From NCBI GenBank assembly GCA_036426205.1, contig CM071568.1:124168806-124232805 (forward strand): DNA of 64,000 nucleotides, given 5' to 3'. Below are positions 1 through 11,876 of the stretch, piece after piece. The translations under genes and the position numbers were made by a program. The notes under the pieces are model-generated. The model was not told where the DNA came from, ran no database searches, and saw only the letters and a list, made by a program, of their open reading frames with translations. Source of the stretch: Ascaphus truei (lineage: Eukaryota; Chordata; Amphibia; Anura; Ascaphidae). Within the stretch, counting starts at the first letter, position 1. Each line of letters starts with the position of its first letter.

Positions 1-337
1 GGAACAGGAATACCCCTGTCTGCATTTCTGTCTCACTCCCCCCTTGTCCTTGCAGCCCTGCTTGTCAGCATGCTTAGTGGCAGCTGTATGTATTTGGTTC
101 TACATGCAACTCCAATGCTTGTGTGATAATACAGAGCCATTTCCCCCTTTCCAGCAGTCTGCTGCATTAAGATGCTACATTTTGCTACATGTTGCAGCTT
201 CTCCAGGCACTCCTGTGAGTTGCCATGGCAGCCCCAGCCTTTCTCCCAAATGGGTTAGTCTGCTGTCTCCCCCTCTGTTCTGCCCACAGATGGTCTGTCC
301 CCAGACTATCTTACACCCAGCATACACTGCTTCATCC

Positions 338-481
338 TTTCCACCATTTTCCCTGGATTCGTGAGTACCTCTCTGTAAACCCTGTAATGGTGCTGAAGGA
401 GAATCTTTCTTTCCACCATTTTCCCTGGATTCGTGAGTACCTCTCTGTAAACCCTGTAATGGTGCTGAAGGAGAATCTTTT
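338..481. repeat. Tandem duplication of a 72-bp unit
   Basis: Two head-to-tail copies of a 72-bp unit (338-409 and 410-481) are nearly identical. Each begins TTTCCACCATTTTCCC and ends in GAGAATCTTT. The rest of 1-497 contains no gene that I recognise. Confidence 0.9.
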
Positions 482-497
482 CACCTCCCTTGATCAC

Positions 498-665
498 TGA
501 GCACACACAGAGACACCTACACCTCTACACAAGAGACTGTACCTTATCCTGTTTTCCCTCAATAAAACCAAGAAAAGAAACAGATCTTGTCGTGCTTAGG
601 AAAGAGGGCGAGTTGGCACTATCTGAGCTAAGACATAACCACGTGATCCTCTAGCTTCCAGAATA
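498..665 (+). repeat. 168-bp direct repeat, copy 1 (LTR R/U5-like)
   Basis: This block recurs at 1651-1818 with a constant offset of 1153. It starts TGAGCACACACAG, carries a polyadenylation signal AATAAA at 561-566, and ends CTTCCAGAATA. Its position upstream of a Bel/Pao gag and the internal poly(A) signal suggest an R/U5-type LTR segment. The flanks of the two copies differ, so this is not a simple pair of complete LTRs. Confidence 0.75.
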
Positions 666-722
666 TGGGGGGCATGGGTTATTAATGTTCCCACGTTAGA
701 GATTGGGTGCAGTAATTGTTCT

Positions 723-770
723 CCAATAGCCTGCACTCAATGATAGATATAGGAGTGGAACTGTATATAA
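723..770 (+). promoter_or_regulatory. CCAAT/TATA promoter-like stretch
   Basis: CCAAT at 723-727 is followed by TATATAA at 764-770, about 40 bp downstream. The stretch lies between two copies of the R/U5-like block, where an LTR U3 promoter would be expected. Only the motif spacing supports it. No transcript can be assigned. Confidence 0.35.
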
Positions 771-1203
771 AGTAGTGTCAGCCTATATCCATTGTCTTCT
801 TGTTACCAACTGATTGATGCCTGATTGCTGTGGAATTGCTAATCAAGATTCCTGATTACTTCTGCATTCCCCCTCCCTGTTACGCTGATGCTCGCCACAA
901 ACCGGGACCGGACCGCGGGGCTGAGGTGGGGTTATATAATCACCGACCTTAGTCCACGCAGACTGATCCGGAGTGCGCAGTTCATAATCGTACATCGCAG
1001 GGTCAGGATTGGAGAAGTCAGCATCGTCGTTAATGAAGCAGGAGTTCGGCAACAGGAAGTCAGGAGTTCCCCGCTTCAGCTTAGGAGCGTGAGCGCGGGG
1101 GTGGCTTCTGCGCGAGGAGCGGCCTCGGCCCATGACGCCGATCTCAGCAGGAGGAGACAGCAGGCTGGCCGAAGTTCACCGCAGGGCAGCGTCGGGAAGA
1201 ACC

Positions 1204-1650
1204 AACGCTTCAGCGCAGAAGTCCAAGGCAGGCCTCTGCAAGAGGATAGCAGCAGGTCGCAGGAAAGGAAGGGTAGCCACTGCTAGGAGGGAATGCAGCA
1301 GGTACCAGTGCTGGCAACAACGCTTCAGCACAGACGTCCAGGGCAGGCCACTGCAAGGAGATAGCAGCAGGCCGCAGGAAAGGAAGGGTAGCCACTGCTA
1401 GGAGGGAATGCAGCAGGTAGCAGTGCTGGCAACAACGCTTCAGCACAGACGTTCAGGACAGGCCACTGCAGGGGGATAGCAGCAGGCCGCAGGAACAGAA
1501 AGGGTAGCCACTGCTAGGAGGGAATGCAGCAGGTACCAGTGCTGGCAACAACGCTTCAGCACAGACGTCCAGGGCAGGCCACTGCAAGGAGATAGCAGCA
1601 GGCCGCAGGAAAGGAAGGGTAGCCACTGCTAGGAGGGAATGCAGCAGGTA
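1204..1650. repeat. 115-bp minisatellite, about four copies
   Basis: The unit starts AACGCTTCAGC and contains a GGGTAGCCACTGCTAGGAGGG core. Copies begin at about 1204, 1319, 1434 and 1550, giving a period of 115-116 bp. The array ends where the second R/U5-like block begins (1651), which suggests it is part of the LTR or U3. The units abut without variable spacers, so this is not a CRISPR array. Confidence 0.9.
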
Positions 1651-1818
1651 TGAGCACACACAGAGACACCTACACCTCTACACAAGAGACTGTACCTTAT
1701 CCTGTTTTCCCTCAATAAAACCAAGAAAAGAAACAGATCTTGTCGTGCTTAGGAAAGAGGGCGAGTTGGCACTATCTGAGCTAAGACATAACCACGTGAT
1801 CCTCTAGCTTCCAGAATA
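1651..1818 (+). repeat. 168-bp direct repeat, copy 2 (LTR R/U5-like)
   Basis: This is the second copy of the block at 498-665, with AATAAA at 1714-1719. It is followed by about 440 bp of untranslated leader and then the Bel/Pao gag, so it probably marks the LTR/leader boundary of that element. I could not identify a convincing primer-binding site after it. Confidence 0.75.
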
Positions 1819-2259
1819 GTGAAAAGATAATCGTGTGCCTTACAGACACTTACAGGAGCTGCTACTCCAGACTCCATTATACAGAGCGGCCTCTACAGCA
1901 GTACAAGCAAGCAGCTTACACAGCTATACAGAGCAACCTCTACACCACACAAAGGAAGCACCAAGTAGCTAAAACTGCAAACAGTCTGCAGCTTTCACAG
2001 ACAACCAGTAGCTCAAACTGCACGGCAGCCTTGCAACAAACAGTGCTTCTCTCACAATACCTAACTGCCTTTTTCTCTGTCTGAGTCCACCCGCTGCTCA
2101 GCCCCACAGTGGAGCCCACGGACACCTGTAAGTACAGCTACCCCAACGCTGCACGCTGCAGGACACCGCTCGGCACCATCTGAGACAGACGCCCTTCGCT
2201 GACAAGGTAAAAGACCGCACGCCACACGCACTGGCAAAAGGCCTACACACACCTACAGC

Positions 2260-4600
2260 ATGGCAGAACTCAGAGCCTCACCAGACATCACGCAGGAGAG
2301 CGATCACTCAGACACAGAGACCGCCGCGCAACTGCACAGGCGCAGGCAGGCGCAAGGCCCAAACGGGCAGTCGCACTGACACAAAAGGCCCGCGAAAAAT
2401 ACGAAACTGACATTGAAGCGCACCGCGCTAAATTAGAGTTGGCCTGGGAAACAACCGCACTTGGGGTACGCAATGTCGCCGGCGCTGGCAATTATGTGCA
2501 ACAGCTCGAGCAGGGGATAACTCAATTGAAGGTAGACCGCTCCGGCTACCAAGCGCTGTCACAGGCATACTTCACCTATCTAACAAGAACTAACACGGAA
2601 GATAGCATACGAGAGCGCGACCTACAAAAGGCGATTGACCTAGAACGTGATGGCATCGTGCAAACCGCCATCATGGAAGCTGAGAATAAGAGGAAGGACC
2701 TTTTGCAGGAGACCTCATCGCAGCGCTCAAGCATATCCAGGCACTCATCTAGATCAGCAAGATCAGCGCAGTCTAACGCGTCCAGCGCAAGCACAAACGC
2801 TACCAGGGCGCGAGCCGCCGCAGAGGCCGCACGTGCCAGGGCTGAATATAGTCGCAGAGAGGCAGCCGTAAGGACAGAAAGAGCGCGCATAGAAGAGGAG
2901 GAGCAGAATGCCGCCGCCGCTGCCACTGCCGCCGCTGCCAATGCCGCTGCTAATGCCACCGCTGCCAATGCCGCTGCCACTGCCGCCGCTGCCAACGCCG
3001 CTGCTACCGCCGCCGCTGCAAATGCCGCCGCTTCCGCGGCGCGTAAAAAGGCCGAATTGGACGCGGATCTAGAGGCACTTAATCAAGAGAAGGAAGCCGC
3101 CGCCGCCATAGCCCAAGCTGAAGTCCTAGAGGCAGCCGCGCAACAGGATGGCGGGGAGCAACCCTACAGACGGATTGCCTCAGAGGATCCAGTCCAACGC
3201 ACTGAAGACTACGTCAGGAGCCTCTTCAGCGTGAACACCAGCGCACCATCTCAACACGGATGGAGCGACTCCACAGATACCGAAGACTCGCTAGGACCAC
3301 GAGGAGAAGACGCTGCTCCATCAATGGCACATGCTGCCTGGGATAGCCACAGCCGCAACAGTGATCCACACGCCAGCGCGCACACGGATGCACCACAACA
3401 GGCTCGCAATCCAGGTACACCCACGCGGGAGAAAACAGCCCCTCACACTGGCCAGCAGCCATCCCGCGTCCACGCCAAGGAAGAGGCGACCGAACAGACC
3501 GTCCCAGCAACTACCTCAGAACGGGGCAAACGCGCCGATGTCTCAGGTCTGACAGACATAGCCAAGTACATGATCCGGCGCGACTTGGTACACGCAGGAC
3601 TCATCAGCTTCGACGACCGCCCTGAGAACTACCGGACGTGGAAGTTCACGTTCAAAGACGCAATCGACAGCTTGGACTTCTCAGCAAGGGAAGAGCTCAA
3701 CCTGTTAGTCAAGTTCCTGGGGAACGTATCCAGGGAGCAAGCGCAGAGACTTCGGACGGCAAACGCGCATCAACCCCAAGTAGGTCTTGACCTAGTGTGG
3801 GAAAGGCTAGAAGAGTCCTATGGCAGCCCCGAAGCAGTCGAAGATTCACTCTTCAAAAGAATCGAGAGCTTCCCCAAGATCACAACTAAAGACTACTCGA
3901 AGTTACGAGATCTTGGAGACCTGCTGCAAGAACTGGAGTTCGCAAGGAAAGACCATTCCTTAATAGGTCTCAACGCCCTAGATTCAGCTCGTGGAGTGAG
4001 ACCCATCCTGGAGAAGCTACCCTTCAACCTCCAAGAAAGGTGGCTTTCACAAGGTTCCAAATACAAAAGGGAGAAGCAGGTTGTCTTCCCCCCATTCTCA
4101 TTCTTCGTGAGCTTCATCCGCGAAGCAGCAAGGACAAGGAACGATCCCAGTTTCATCTTAGGTGCGCAAACCACATACAGTGCGAGCAGCCTGAAGAACG
4201 AGAGACCAGCAACGAGATATGGTAACCCCCAAACACCCGTCTTGGCCCGCAGGACGGACGTGCCTCCCACGACCCAAACCACTCCCGATCAGTCGGTCGC
4301 CGGAGACAAGGAACCAAGGGACCCAAATAGGGAATGTCCCATACACAAGAAGCCACACCCACTCAACAAGTGCTTTGGGTTCAGGATGAAGTCCCTAGAG
4401 GAACGCAAGAGGTTACTTGGAGAATTCGGAGTTTGCTTCAAGTGCTGCGGTTCCACGACTCACCTAGCCAGGGACTGTAAGGAAGAGATCAAATGCACAG
4501 TGTGCGAGAGTGACAAGCACGTGACAGCGTTACACCCAGAGGCGATGACACTCCACCAACTCAAGAACCCATCCTCCATAGCGGCAACAGGACCAGGTAA
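2260..4600 (+). pseudogene. Bel/Pao LTR retrotransposon gag, broken
   Basis: The open frame from 2439 to 4697 encodes a Gag of the Bel/Pao type. In order it has an N-terminal coiled, Arg/Glu/Ala-rich region, a long Ala/Asn/Thr low-complexity stretch (2905-3045), a DUF1759-like capsid region (about 3590-3880, with YRTWKF and WERLEESYG), and zinc-knuckle motifs (about 4330-4560: CPIHKKPH, CFKCCGSTTHLARDC, CTVCESDKH). The 2439 frame opens on TTG without a Met. The likely original start is ATG 2260, in another frame. The frames meet near 2370-2385, so one small indel probably separates them. Homology fades after about 4590 and no pol follows, so the element is 3'-truncated. Gag forms the cytoplasmic particle that packages element RNA. 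Confidence 0.85.
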
Positions 4601-4697
4601 GAAAACATTTGGGCGCCGAAGGCCACACACGAATTGCAATGTAATTTTAGATGCAATTAAAGACTATTATATATCAACATTGTGCAAGCATTTATAA

Positions 4698-5500
4698 CAT
4701 CTGCACCATATATATTTACATTACCTTAACTTATAATTCAATTTCAGTGTTAAAACTGCACTTAGCTCCCAAGCAACTAGCATGAAATAAGCAGAAGCAA
4801 ACAGACCAAGGGGCACATGAAAGCTCTTTGCGGGCTGCCAGCTGAAGTGCCCTTCACTACACTTTTAAAATACTATCACATTGGCATCAAACCAATATAA
4901 CGCACATTTGCCTCCCATTGGCATTTCTACAGTGTAGTCTAGTCATAAAAATTTTTTTGGTCCAAAGACAGCCGGATTGACCTAACATGAGAAGTACAGT
5001 ATATGCTAATTGATGCATGACTTCTTCATATGACATTGTGACCGTCAATTTATCTCTGTTTGCCTCTAGCCCAAAAAGATTGCAAAGTAGGGTTCATTAT
5101 GCCTGGCTTAATAGTCTATGTGCAGCTTTGTGTATTGTGTCCTTTTGGATATGTGGGAATACATCAAGATCTATGGGGGATATTCACTAAGCATTATTTA
5201 CCATACTAATCAATGGCATATAATGCCAGATCACATTGCAACAACCTGCTTTGCTTAATGTGTCATTTTCACACATAACCTGGGTTTAAATACAAAGGGC
5301 ACAAAAGTTATTGCAACAAATTTTACATTACAAAGTAAAGCCAAATGGTACAGAAACCCTGAATTTTTCAGAGTAGTTGGGGCCTAGGTTAAGAAATACA
5401 GAAGTACGGGGATTATTATAAAAATGTAGAACATCCAGCTAGTGTACTGTATTAATCCGGAGAAAAGTAAACAGACATAGATATTGTAAAAGGTTCTGGA
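4698..5500. other. AT-rich, no recognisable gene
   Basis: This stretch after the Bel/Pao gag has no long open frame, structured RNA or clear repeat that I can identify. Confidence 0.6.
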
Positions 5501-5689
5501 ATCTTTAGAACAGCGGTGAGCAAACTGGGAGGGGGGAGAATTTCTAGGGGGGGTGCGGGCGGTTACAGAGGCCCCGCACTCTTCCCCACAACATTTAAAT
5601 TAAATGCCAGGGGAGGCATGAGGCCTCTGTAACTCACTTACCTGCTGCCAGCCGGGTCTTCGGCGACGCGTTGCCATGGCAACGCGGTG

Positions 5690-6005
5690 TCAAATGACGC
5701 CGCAGGGTCATGTGACATCACCCGTCGCCATGGCCACGTGACTTCACATGACCCACGACGTCATTTGACGCCGCGCCATCGGGAGAGGGGGGCGCGAACA
5801 CTGCGGCTCCCAGGAAAGGGCATTGTGGCCGCTGTAGACTGCTTACCTGCGGCGGTCCCCTCCCCGGCATTCTCCGTCTTGATCTTTAAAATCATGTTTT
5901 TCTCCTGCAGCACTATTCAAAATGGCCACATTGCCATGGTAACGTGACACTGCGTGACGCCATGACGTCAGCGTCCCGTTGCCATGGGCCATTATGAATA
6001 GTGGT
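5690..6005. repeat. CpG-rich imperfect palindromes, MITE-like
   Basis: A CpG-rich segment holds inverted segments. TCAAATGACGCCGC near 5690 faces GACGTCATTTGACGCCGCG near 5758. CACTATTCAAAATGGC near 5911 faces GCCATTATGAATAGTG ending near 6003. Repeated TTGCCATGG palindromes lie between them. This looks like the inner part of a non-autonomous DNA transposon. I could not fix its termini. Confidence 0.5.
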
Positions 6006-6241
6006 GCAGGAGAAAAACCTGATTTTAGAGGCGACAAGACAGCAGAAGGCCGGAGGACCCAGTAACCGGAAAGGGAAGAGCGGTGGGCGGGAGGGGGGGC
6101 AGCCGGAGGGGGGATGGGAGGAGCGGATCCCACGGGAAAAAGGGAAATTGTGGGTACAGGCGGGGAGCCGTATGCGAGCTGGGGGGGCGAGGATAGGACA
6201 TTTGTGCGGGGGGGCGACGGGGTTTTGCCAGTTATCTGCCC

Positions 6242-6273
6242 CTGAGGAAGGTCGCTCTCATGCAGACCGAAAC
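6242..6273 (+). other. CTGAGGA...GACCGAAAC stem motif
   Basis: CTGAGGA is followed by GGTC, an 11-nt loop, GACC and GAAAC. The order resembles a hammerhead core with stem II. An extra A precedes the stem, and I see no matching stem I or III. It is recorded because related motifs occur at the PLE-linked sites in this window. Confidence 0.3.
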
Positions 6274-6374
6274 GTTTGGTTGCGGTGCCTGTATTTTTAT
6301 TCAATACAAAATACAATTTGAAATATACTCTGGTGTGCTGTATCTCAATTTAGTGGAACTCCAACTGGTAATAG

Positions 6375-6402
6375 ATAGGAATATTAAGCTATATATATAT
6401 AG

Positions 6403-6441
<39 letters not shown>

Positions 6442-6500
6442 ATTATATATTAATATATAAAATGATATATATATATTTTATAATACTGTATATATATATA
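6375..6500. repeat. (TA)n microsatellite
   Basis: Nearly pure AT dinucleotide runs with short interruptions, giving spurious Tyr/Ile-rich reading frames. Confidence 0.9.
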
Positions 6501-6504
6501 AATA

Positions 6505-7023
6505 TCACACAAAAAGAGACAAGAACACCAATTAAAAGCACTAGGCATATCTAATATTAATGAAATCAGATGCAAGACAATGTAAACCAAAAACAAATTT
6601 ATTATGAGTCTACATCAAACACACATAGAAAACGAAATTGACAAAGAAAACAGACAAACAACTGTCTCCTATAGACAATAAGAATATGGACCACAAAATA
6701 TGACAGCAGTAGTACAGGGACACAAAACAGAGATGGCAAATAAGCAGGAGATAAACTTCTAATACAGTACACTCTGGGTACAGAAGTTCCCAGGGTAACC
6801 AATGACCGGCCGGTCAAAATCTAAAAACTGCAAGAAAGCCTGCCCTGTTGATCCCTAAACCAGCAAATAACTGATAAAGAACCCCAGTTTCTATGTTGTG
6901 TTTGATGTAGACTCATAATAAATTTGTATTTTGGTTATTACATTGTTGCTGCTCTGATTGCATTAATAGATTAGATAGTCTAAGTGCTTCTAATTGGGGT
7001 TCTTGTGTCTTTTTGTGTGTTAT
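6505..7023. mobile_element. Foldback element, ~120-bp inverted arms
   Basis: The left arm (about 6505-6622, starting CACACAAAAAGAGACAAG) and right arm (about 6894-7023, ending CTTTTTGTGTG) are imperfect inverted repeats of roughly 80% identity by eye, around a spacer of about 270 bp. It is a non-coding foldback or MITE. AT-rich flanks obscure any target-site duplication, so its class is unclear. Confidence 0.6.
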
Positions 7024-7215
7024 ATTATTCCTTAGTCACCGCACCCGCAGTCGTTCATTTTGTATACTTTCTGGCTTGTGACATTATCATATTTGACGGT
7101 TGTTGTTAGCGGTATTCGCTGTATACATACACATATACAAATATATAGCTTAGTGTAAGTATGGGGAATCTTAAAGAAATGCGACCCTGGGATATGTGAT
7201 AAAAAATATGTAGCC

Positions 7216-8343
7216 AGGTCCCCCAGGTCTACCCTTACCTCCGCTGCAGTAGGAGAGTCAGAGGTAGGGAGGGTGTTGTAGAGATGCAGGGAGGTCGGTG
7301 GACGGGAGGTTGCGGCGGTCCGAGCACTCAGGTCATCGCCATTTTGATACTCGCGCATGCGCAGTGAGTCCGGAGCGAAGGCGGTGAAGAGTGCGCATGC
7401 GCAAGGAGTGGGTGCGGTATGCGCGAACACAAGACCAAGCAGAGGAGGCGTTAGAGCAGGGGACTACAAGCCCATGAGCTCAGCCAGACAGGTGAGCCAG
7501 GGAGCAATAGGGCAACAGGGACTTGGCAAGAAGAGGATAGGAGGTTGGCAGGGGAGCACGTTGGCAGACCAGACCAGAAGGGGAAGAGGGGAGGAGCTCG
7601 GTGTGTAGAGAGGCAAGTAGCCTCTACACTAGGCCAGGAACTTCCCCATAGGCCCCAGTCAGGCCCCTGAGTCACAGTCAGATTGTGGTACTACAGGGAC
7701 AGGCCCTAGACTAGGAACCTGCCCCAGTAGTGTGTTATTGCAGAGCACACGCGGCCGCTACAGAGCTGCATCAGAGGTTTGGAATCAGACCTCTTTAGAG
7801 ACATTATATCCACCCGGGTGGGATCGCCCCAGGAGGAGTATCGCGGAAGGCCCGTGTCTGCGGGTCCTTTGCGAAGACCGTTTGCAGGTCCGAGTGAGGA
7901 GCACTCGGCAGGTAAAATCTACTAAGTGCACCAACTGTAACATTCTCACCTAGTGGCTGCGTCAGTCACCACACACAGACACATTTGGGGTTGCGGTGTG
8001 AGACAGTGGACACGGTTTGTGGAACGCGGTGGAGTGTGCTCCTGCGAGGCGCGTTGGCTAGTTGTGTCTCCTCAGGGAAGATATTACAATGTCATGCATA
8101 TAAGGTTATGGTTACCGTTAGTAAAGAAGCTTGTTCTTTTACACACTGTGTGATTATTATTGTGTTGGTGGTCTGCGAGGAACCACTCCCGCTCTGCTGG
8201 GAGCCATTGCAGGTGGAGGCGCTGCATCTGGGAAGATACAATACACTGATATACATTACCCCAGGCTCTTGTGGCAGAGGCTCAGGCCCGAGCAAGCCAC
8301 AGCATTGGTAGTCATCCTGTATTCTAGGGGAAACAGGGCTACA
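7216..8343 (+). repeat. Ty3/Gypsy LTR, copy 1
   Basis: About 1.13 kb matching 16318-17473 end to end with scattered single-base indels. It starts near AGGTCCCCCAGGTC and ends GGGCTACA just before a degenerate primer-binding site. CpG-rich GCGCATGCGC palindromes lie in its first part. The exact 5' base is uncertain by a few nucleotides. Confidence 0.8.
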
Positions 8344-8535
8344 TTTGGAGGCTGGATGAGAGTGAAGATCGGGGGAGTGTGAGTGAGCTGGGGTGCCCAA
8401 AAATCAAAATTTCACTTAACCTATCTGTATAGAACATGACTCTCCCTTCACGTCAGAGTGTGATGCGATTGGGGCGGGAGAAAGGAAGAAAAACACAACC
8501 CCGCGCCCGGGTTAGTTGCAGTGAGTCAGGTATCT

Positions 8536-10840
8536 ATGGCCTTGCCTCTAGAGATGTTACAAACTGCATTAAGGCAACTACCAGGATTTTCAAAAGCCCG
8601 CCTGGTGGATGTTCAGATAGACAAAGACTCTTAGGTGGAACACCCTAGTTGACTGTCGTAGGGATCTTGCCCTCATGGAGCCACAAACACACAGTTCCTG
8701 CAGCTCCGATTCACCACCAGGCGGAAGCCCGCCTTAACTACCCTTTAGTGGAAGCCCAAACCGAAGTGCACAGGGAGGAGTGTAAATGCCGTTATCTGCC
8801 AATTACCCAGAAGTAGGCGTGGTAGCTGGCGGTCTGAACTCAGCCGTCCAGCTCCTGTGTGTCGAGGGAAGCGGAACGGTGGTAGGGATATGTTACAAAA
8901 AACTTACGGAAAAGAATAAGCCATGGTTTTCCCAGCCAAACCTACCGCCATTAGTTGAGGCTTTAACCCTCGCATCTCACTCTCAAAATTACAGGAAACA
9001 AAAGCCTTCTCTGGGGTCCTCCCCACACCTACGGAGAGGAGGGGATAGAACTTGGAAAGAACACACCCAGAACGTGATGGATGAATGGTTCATGTACAGA
9101 GGCCGTTCAAACGGCAACATCTCATGGAGTATTTGAAACCCCGGCTTCTACCCTGGTCAGTATCATGGAGCAACACCCCTGATTTAACCTCCGGATGATA
9201 GTGGAGTTCTAACTGAGGCCTACGGGTTGGCGGGAGGATGACAGAGCCCTTTGGGCTAAGTATACTGCCATCAATCAAAGGAAGGAAGGAAGGAAGAATT
9301 GTCGCCTTCATCCATCGTGTGCAAATAGCCCTCGGGCCCTTCTTGCTTATCGAAGTTCGTCCTTGCCTCCCAAATGGATGAATACCTTTGTAAGCAGTAA
9401 TCTGCGGGGTTCAGCCCAAATCACCCCATCGCTACCATGATTCGCGACAACCTCACCCGAGGAAGCCTCCCACATTTATGGCTTACTTCAACAAGTTAAG
9501 GAACAGAGGCTCATCTACTGCTCCATTCTCGCAATATGGGGGAAGGGGAAGAGGAAGGAGACCTCGCGTCTGCCTATAATTAGAAGATCAAATCTATATA
9601 TAATGTGTACAACGGTGCAATAAGATGGAGAGAGAGAGAGAACAACATTAATACTAGAACAAAAAGCACCCTCTTTGACAGCACTCGTGTATGTGATAGA
9701 GTAGTGGTGATTTACTTAAAAGTAATATTTAATTCAACTCAATTAAAATAATTGTCAAAACATTAGAACCAAAAAACCAACTGACATTGGTGACAAAACA
9801 CATAAAACAGGCAACAATACACAATACTAACTGCAAACTAGGTGGATAAGGAAAATCTTAACAATCTACATATGGCAGAAGAACTCACAAATAGGAGTAA
9901 CCACTAGTTGCAGCAATAATAGGGATTAAAAGCGTATTAGACAGTAACATAGGGACTGATATTACACTGTATTACCTCCTTCAAATACTGGGTATACCGC
10001 AAATGCGAATGTTGACTCACTCGCCACATAAATTTGTATAGACAAATGGAATAGAAAATGGTTACATATGTCTGAGGTTGCTGACCCCTGTAGGGAACAT
10101 TAGAATGCCTAGCAAAGCTAATAGCTTAGAAAGTCAATATCAAAAATGGCAATCGTGGAGTATTAGGCACAGAGCTCACAAAGTGTGATAACTGGCTTGG
10201 GCACGGATCTAGTCCGTATCTCATTATAGCCCCTTATAAAATGTGCCATGTATGCACGCTAAATGTTAAGCAACAGACATTGCATGTGAAAACAGACCAC
10301 ATAAAAGAGGGGATAGCTTGATTGCAAGCAGAGTCGTAATCAGACGTGTTTATAGAACAAAATAAACAGGGGTGGAGTGAAAATGTACTGTGTACAAACG
10401 AGTGCTGTCAAAGAGGTGCTTTTGTTTTCTAGTATTAATACTGCTCCATTCTTCCCCGCCAGAAATCTAAAGGACCCTCTAATCCAAGAGCAAGGGTCTA
10501 GCGAAAAGGGAGGAGAACCCCGTCAAATCAGTGGTTGACCAGCCAAAGTATTCGGGAGGGCATCCCCTCCCTACAACCATCGTACACTTGTCCCGTGATT
10601 GGTGAGCTTCAAGTGCGGGGAGAAAGGGCACCTATCCACAATTGCCCTATGGGAGAAACGCCGAGACCGGAGTCCGTCCCCCAAGAAGTTTCCCTCCTAA
10701 CGTTATCGTCTGTGGGGATACGCAGCAGATGGGGAGCCCCGGAGTCCCCGAGGAGAGGGGACCCGATCGTCAGAGGACCAGTGGAAACCACTGCCAGTAA
10801 TGACAACACCACCCCTGATGGAAACAACCAGAGTGTAGCC
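8536..10840 (+). pseudogene. Ty3/Gypsy gag, copy A, multiply frameshifted
   Basis: This is the counterpart of copy B gag (17638-19973). Recognisable blocks include the PNMA-like capsid segment (about 8930-9500) and the zinc-knuckle region (about 10600-10660). They fall in several frames because of many one-base indels relative to copy B. A 908-bp insertion (9531-10438) splits it, flanked by the duplication TACTGCTCCATTCTC (right copy slightly altered). No intact product is possible. Confidence 0.8.
9531..10438. mobile_element. Insertion in gag of copy A (same as 18641-19569)
   Basis: It matches the insertion in copy B with the same target-site duplication and the same inverted arms near its ends. 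Its presence at an identical site in both copies means it predates the duplication of the Gypsy element. Confidence 0.75.
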
Positions 10841-11097
10841 CTCATACGTGTGTTAGTGGTGGGCATCTATTCCTCTGGTTGCTGGACACCGGGTCTCAGG
10901 GTGACCATCATATACCGAGGATTTTATGATCAACACCTTCGGAAGAGACCGTTGAGGTAGCTGAGCACACGAAAGTAAGGTCCTGAGCATGAAGACATCC
11001 CATGACGGTATCGCTAACGATGTCTTTGGAGATCCAGCAGCTGAATACTGGGAATTCCCACACCATGAAGTGGAGGCACTAGTATGCCCTGAACCTA

Positions 11098-11876
11098 AGG
11101 GATTTCTAGCACTAAATTCGCCTTGCAAAACAATCCAGCCTCCACCGCCAATTCCCCTCTCTAAGGCTTTTATATGCACACACTTTGTCAGTCTACCTGA
11201 ACTTAACACCCCACACCTCCCTGCTCCCAAACCCAGGAATTCTTCCATGTTGATCTTTGCCTCTCTAAGACATGCTCTCGAGATTCCCCGACATCAAGAT
11301 ACCTCTGCTCCACCAAACCTGGTCTGCAACAACCTCCCGGGCACCCACCTCTGCTAAACACTACCCCGCACACCCTTCCGCCTATCTCCCCATCGCACTT
11401 ACACTTCTCCCGCCCCCCTTGCCCCTTCCAACTCGACCACCAAAGCGGACTCCAACATCTGTCCGCTAAATCACTCTTCCCAATCCACCACACCTTCGGG
11501 AATACCAATCCCCCGATCACGACACCACTACTATAGAGATTGACCACTTTAACCAACCTATCATCTGCACCACCCACATGACCCCATGTTCAAACCACGC
11601 GCCTCCCCGCACCGTCCGCGGCGAGAACTCTGATGTCTATGAACCAAACCCCCCCCACCCCATCCCTTATTGGGGTGGGGACTTACGGCATAGAGCCGGG
11701 AACAAAACAAATTTCAACCCTACAACTCCCATGCACCGTCCAGCATCTAAATCATATTCGCTAAGAACCACGAGGATTACCTCAGACTGCGATACATACA
11801 GATCAGGCTAACAACAATGGCAATCGAACTCGAAGAAAGAGGAAAAGACAAAGAAGCGGGACAGAATGGGGGAATG
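11098..11876. mobile_element. ~780-bp insertion unique to copy A
   Basis: Copy B runs directly from AGTATGCCCTGAACCT to GCTGCCCAAATACCCG. Copy A has about 780 bp of C-rich sequence between these points. I do not recognise it. It has no long open frame, and I could not define a clear duplication at its ends. Confidence 0.55.

Noticed and set aside
1204..1650. CRISPR-like array
   Set aside because: The 115-bp units abut with no variable spacers, in a vertebrate retroelement context. It is a minisatellite.
498..1818. A pair of complete short LTRs flanking a mini-element
   Set aside because: The repeated block lacks TG...CA ends, and nothing between the copies resembles a retroelement interior.
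6242..6273. Complete hammerhead ribozyme
   Set aside because: The CTGAGGA core and GAAAC are present, but an extra A precedes stem II and no stem I or III can be paired.
7216..8343. Host gene exons within LTR open frames
   Set aside because: The same frames recur in the second LTR with frameshifts. They are LTR sequence.
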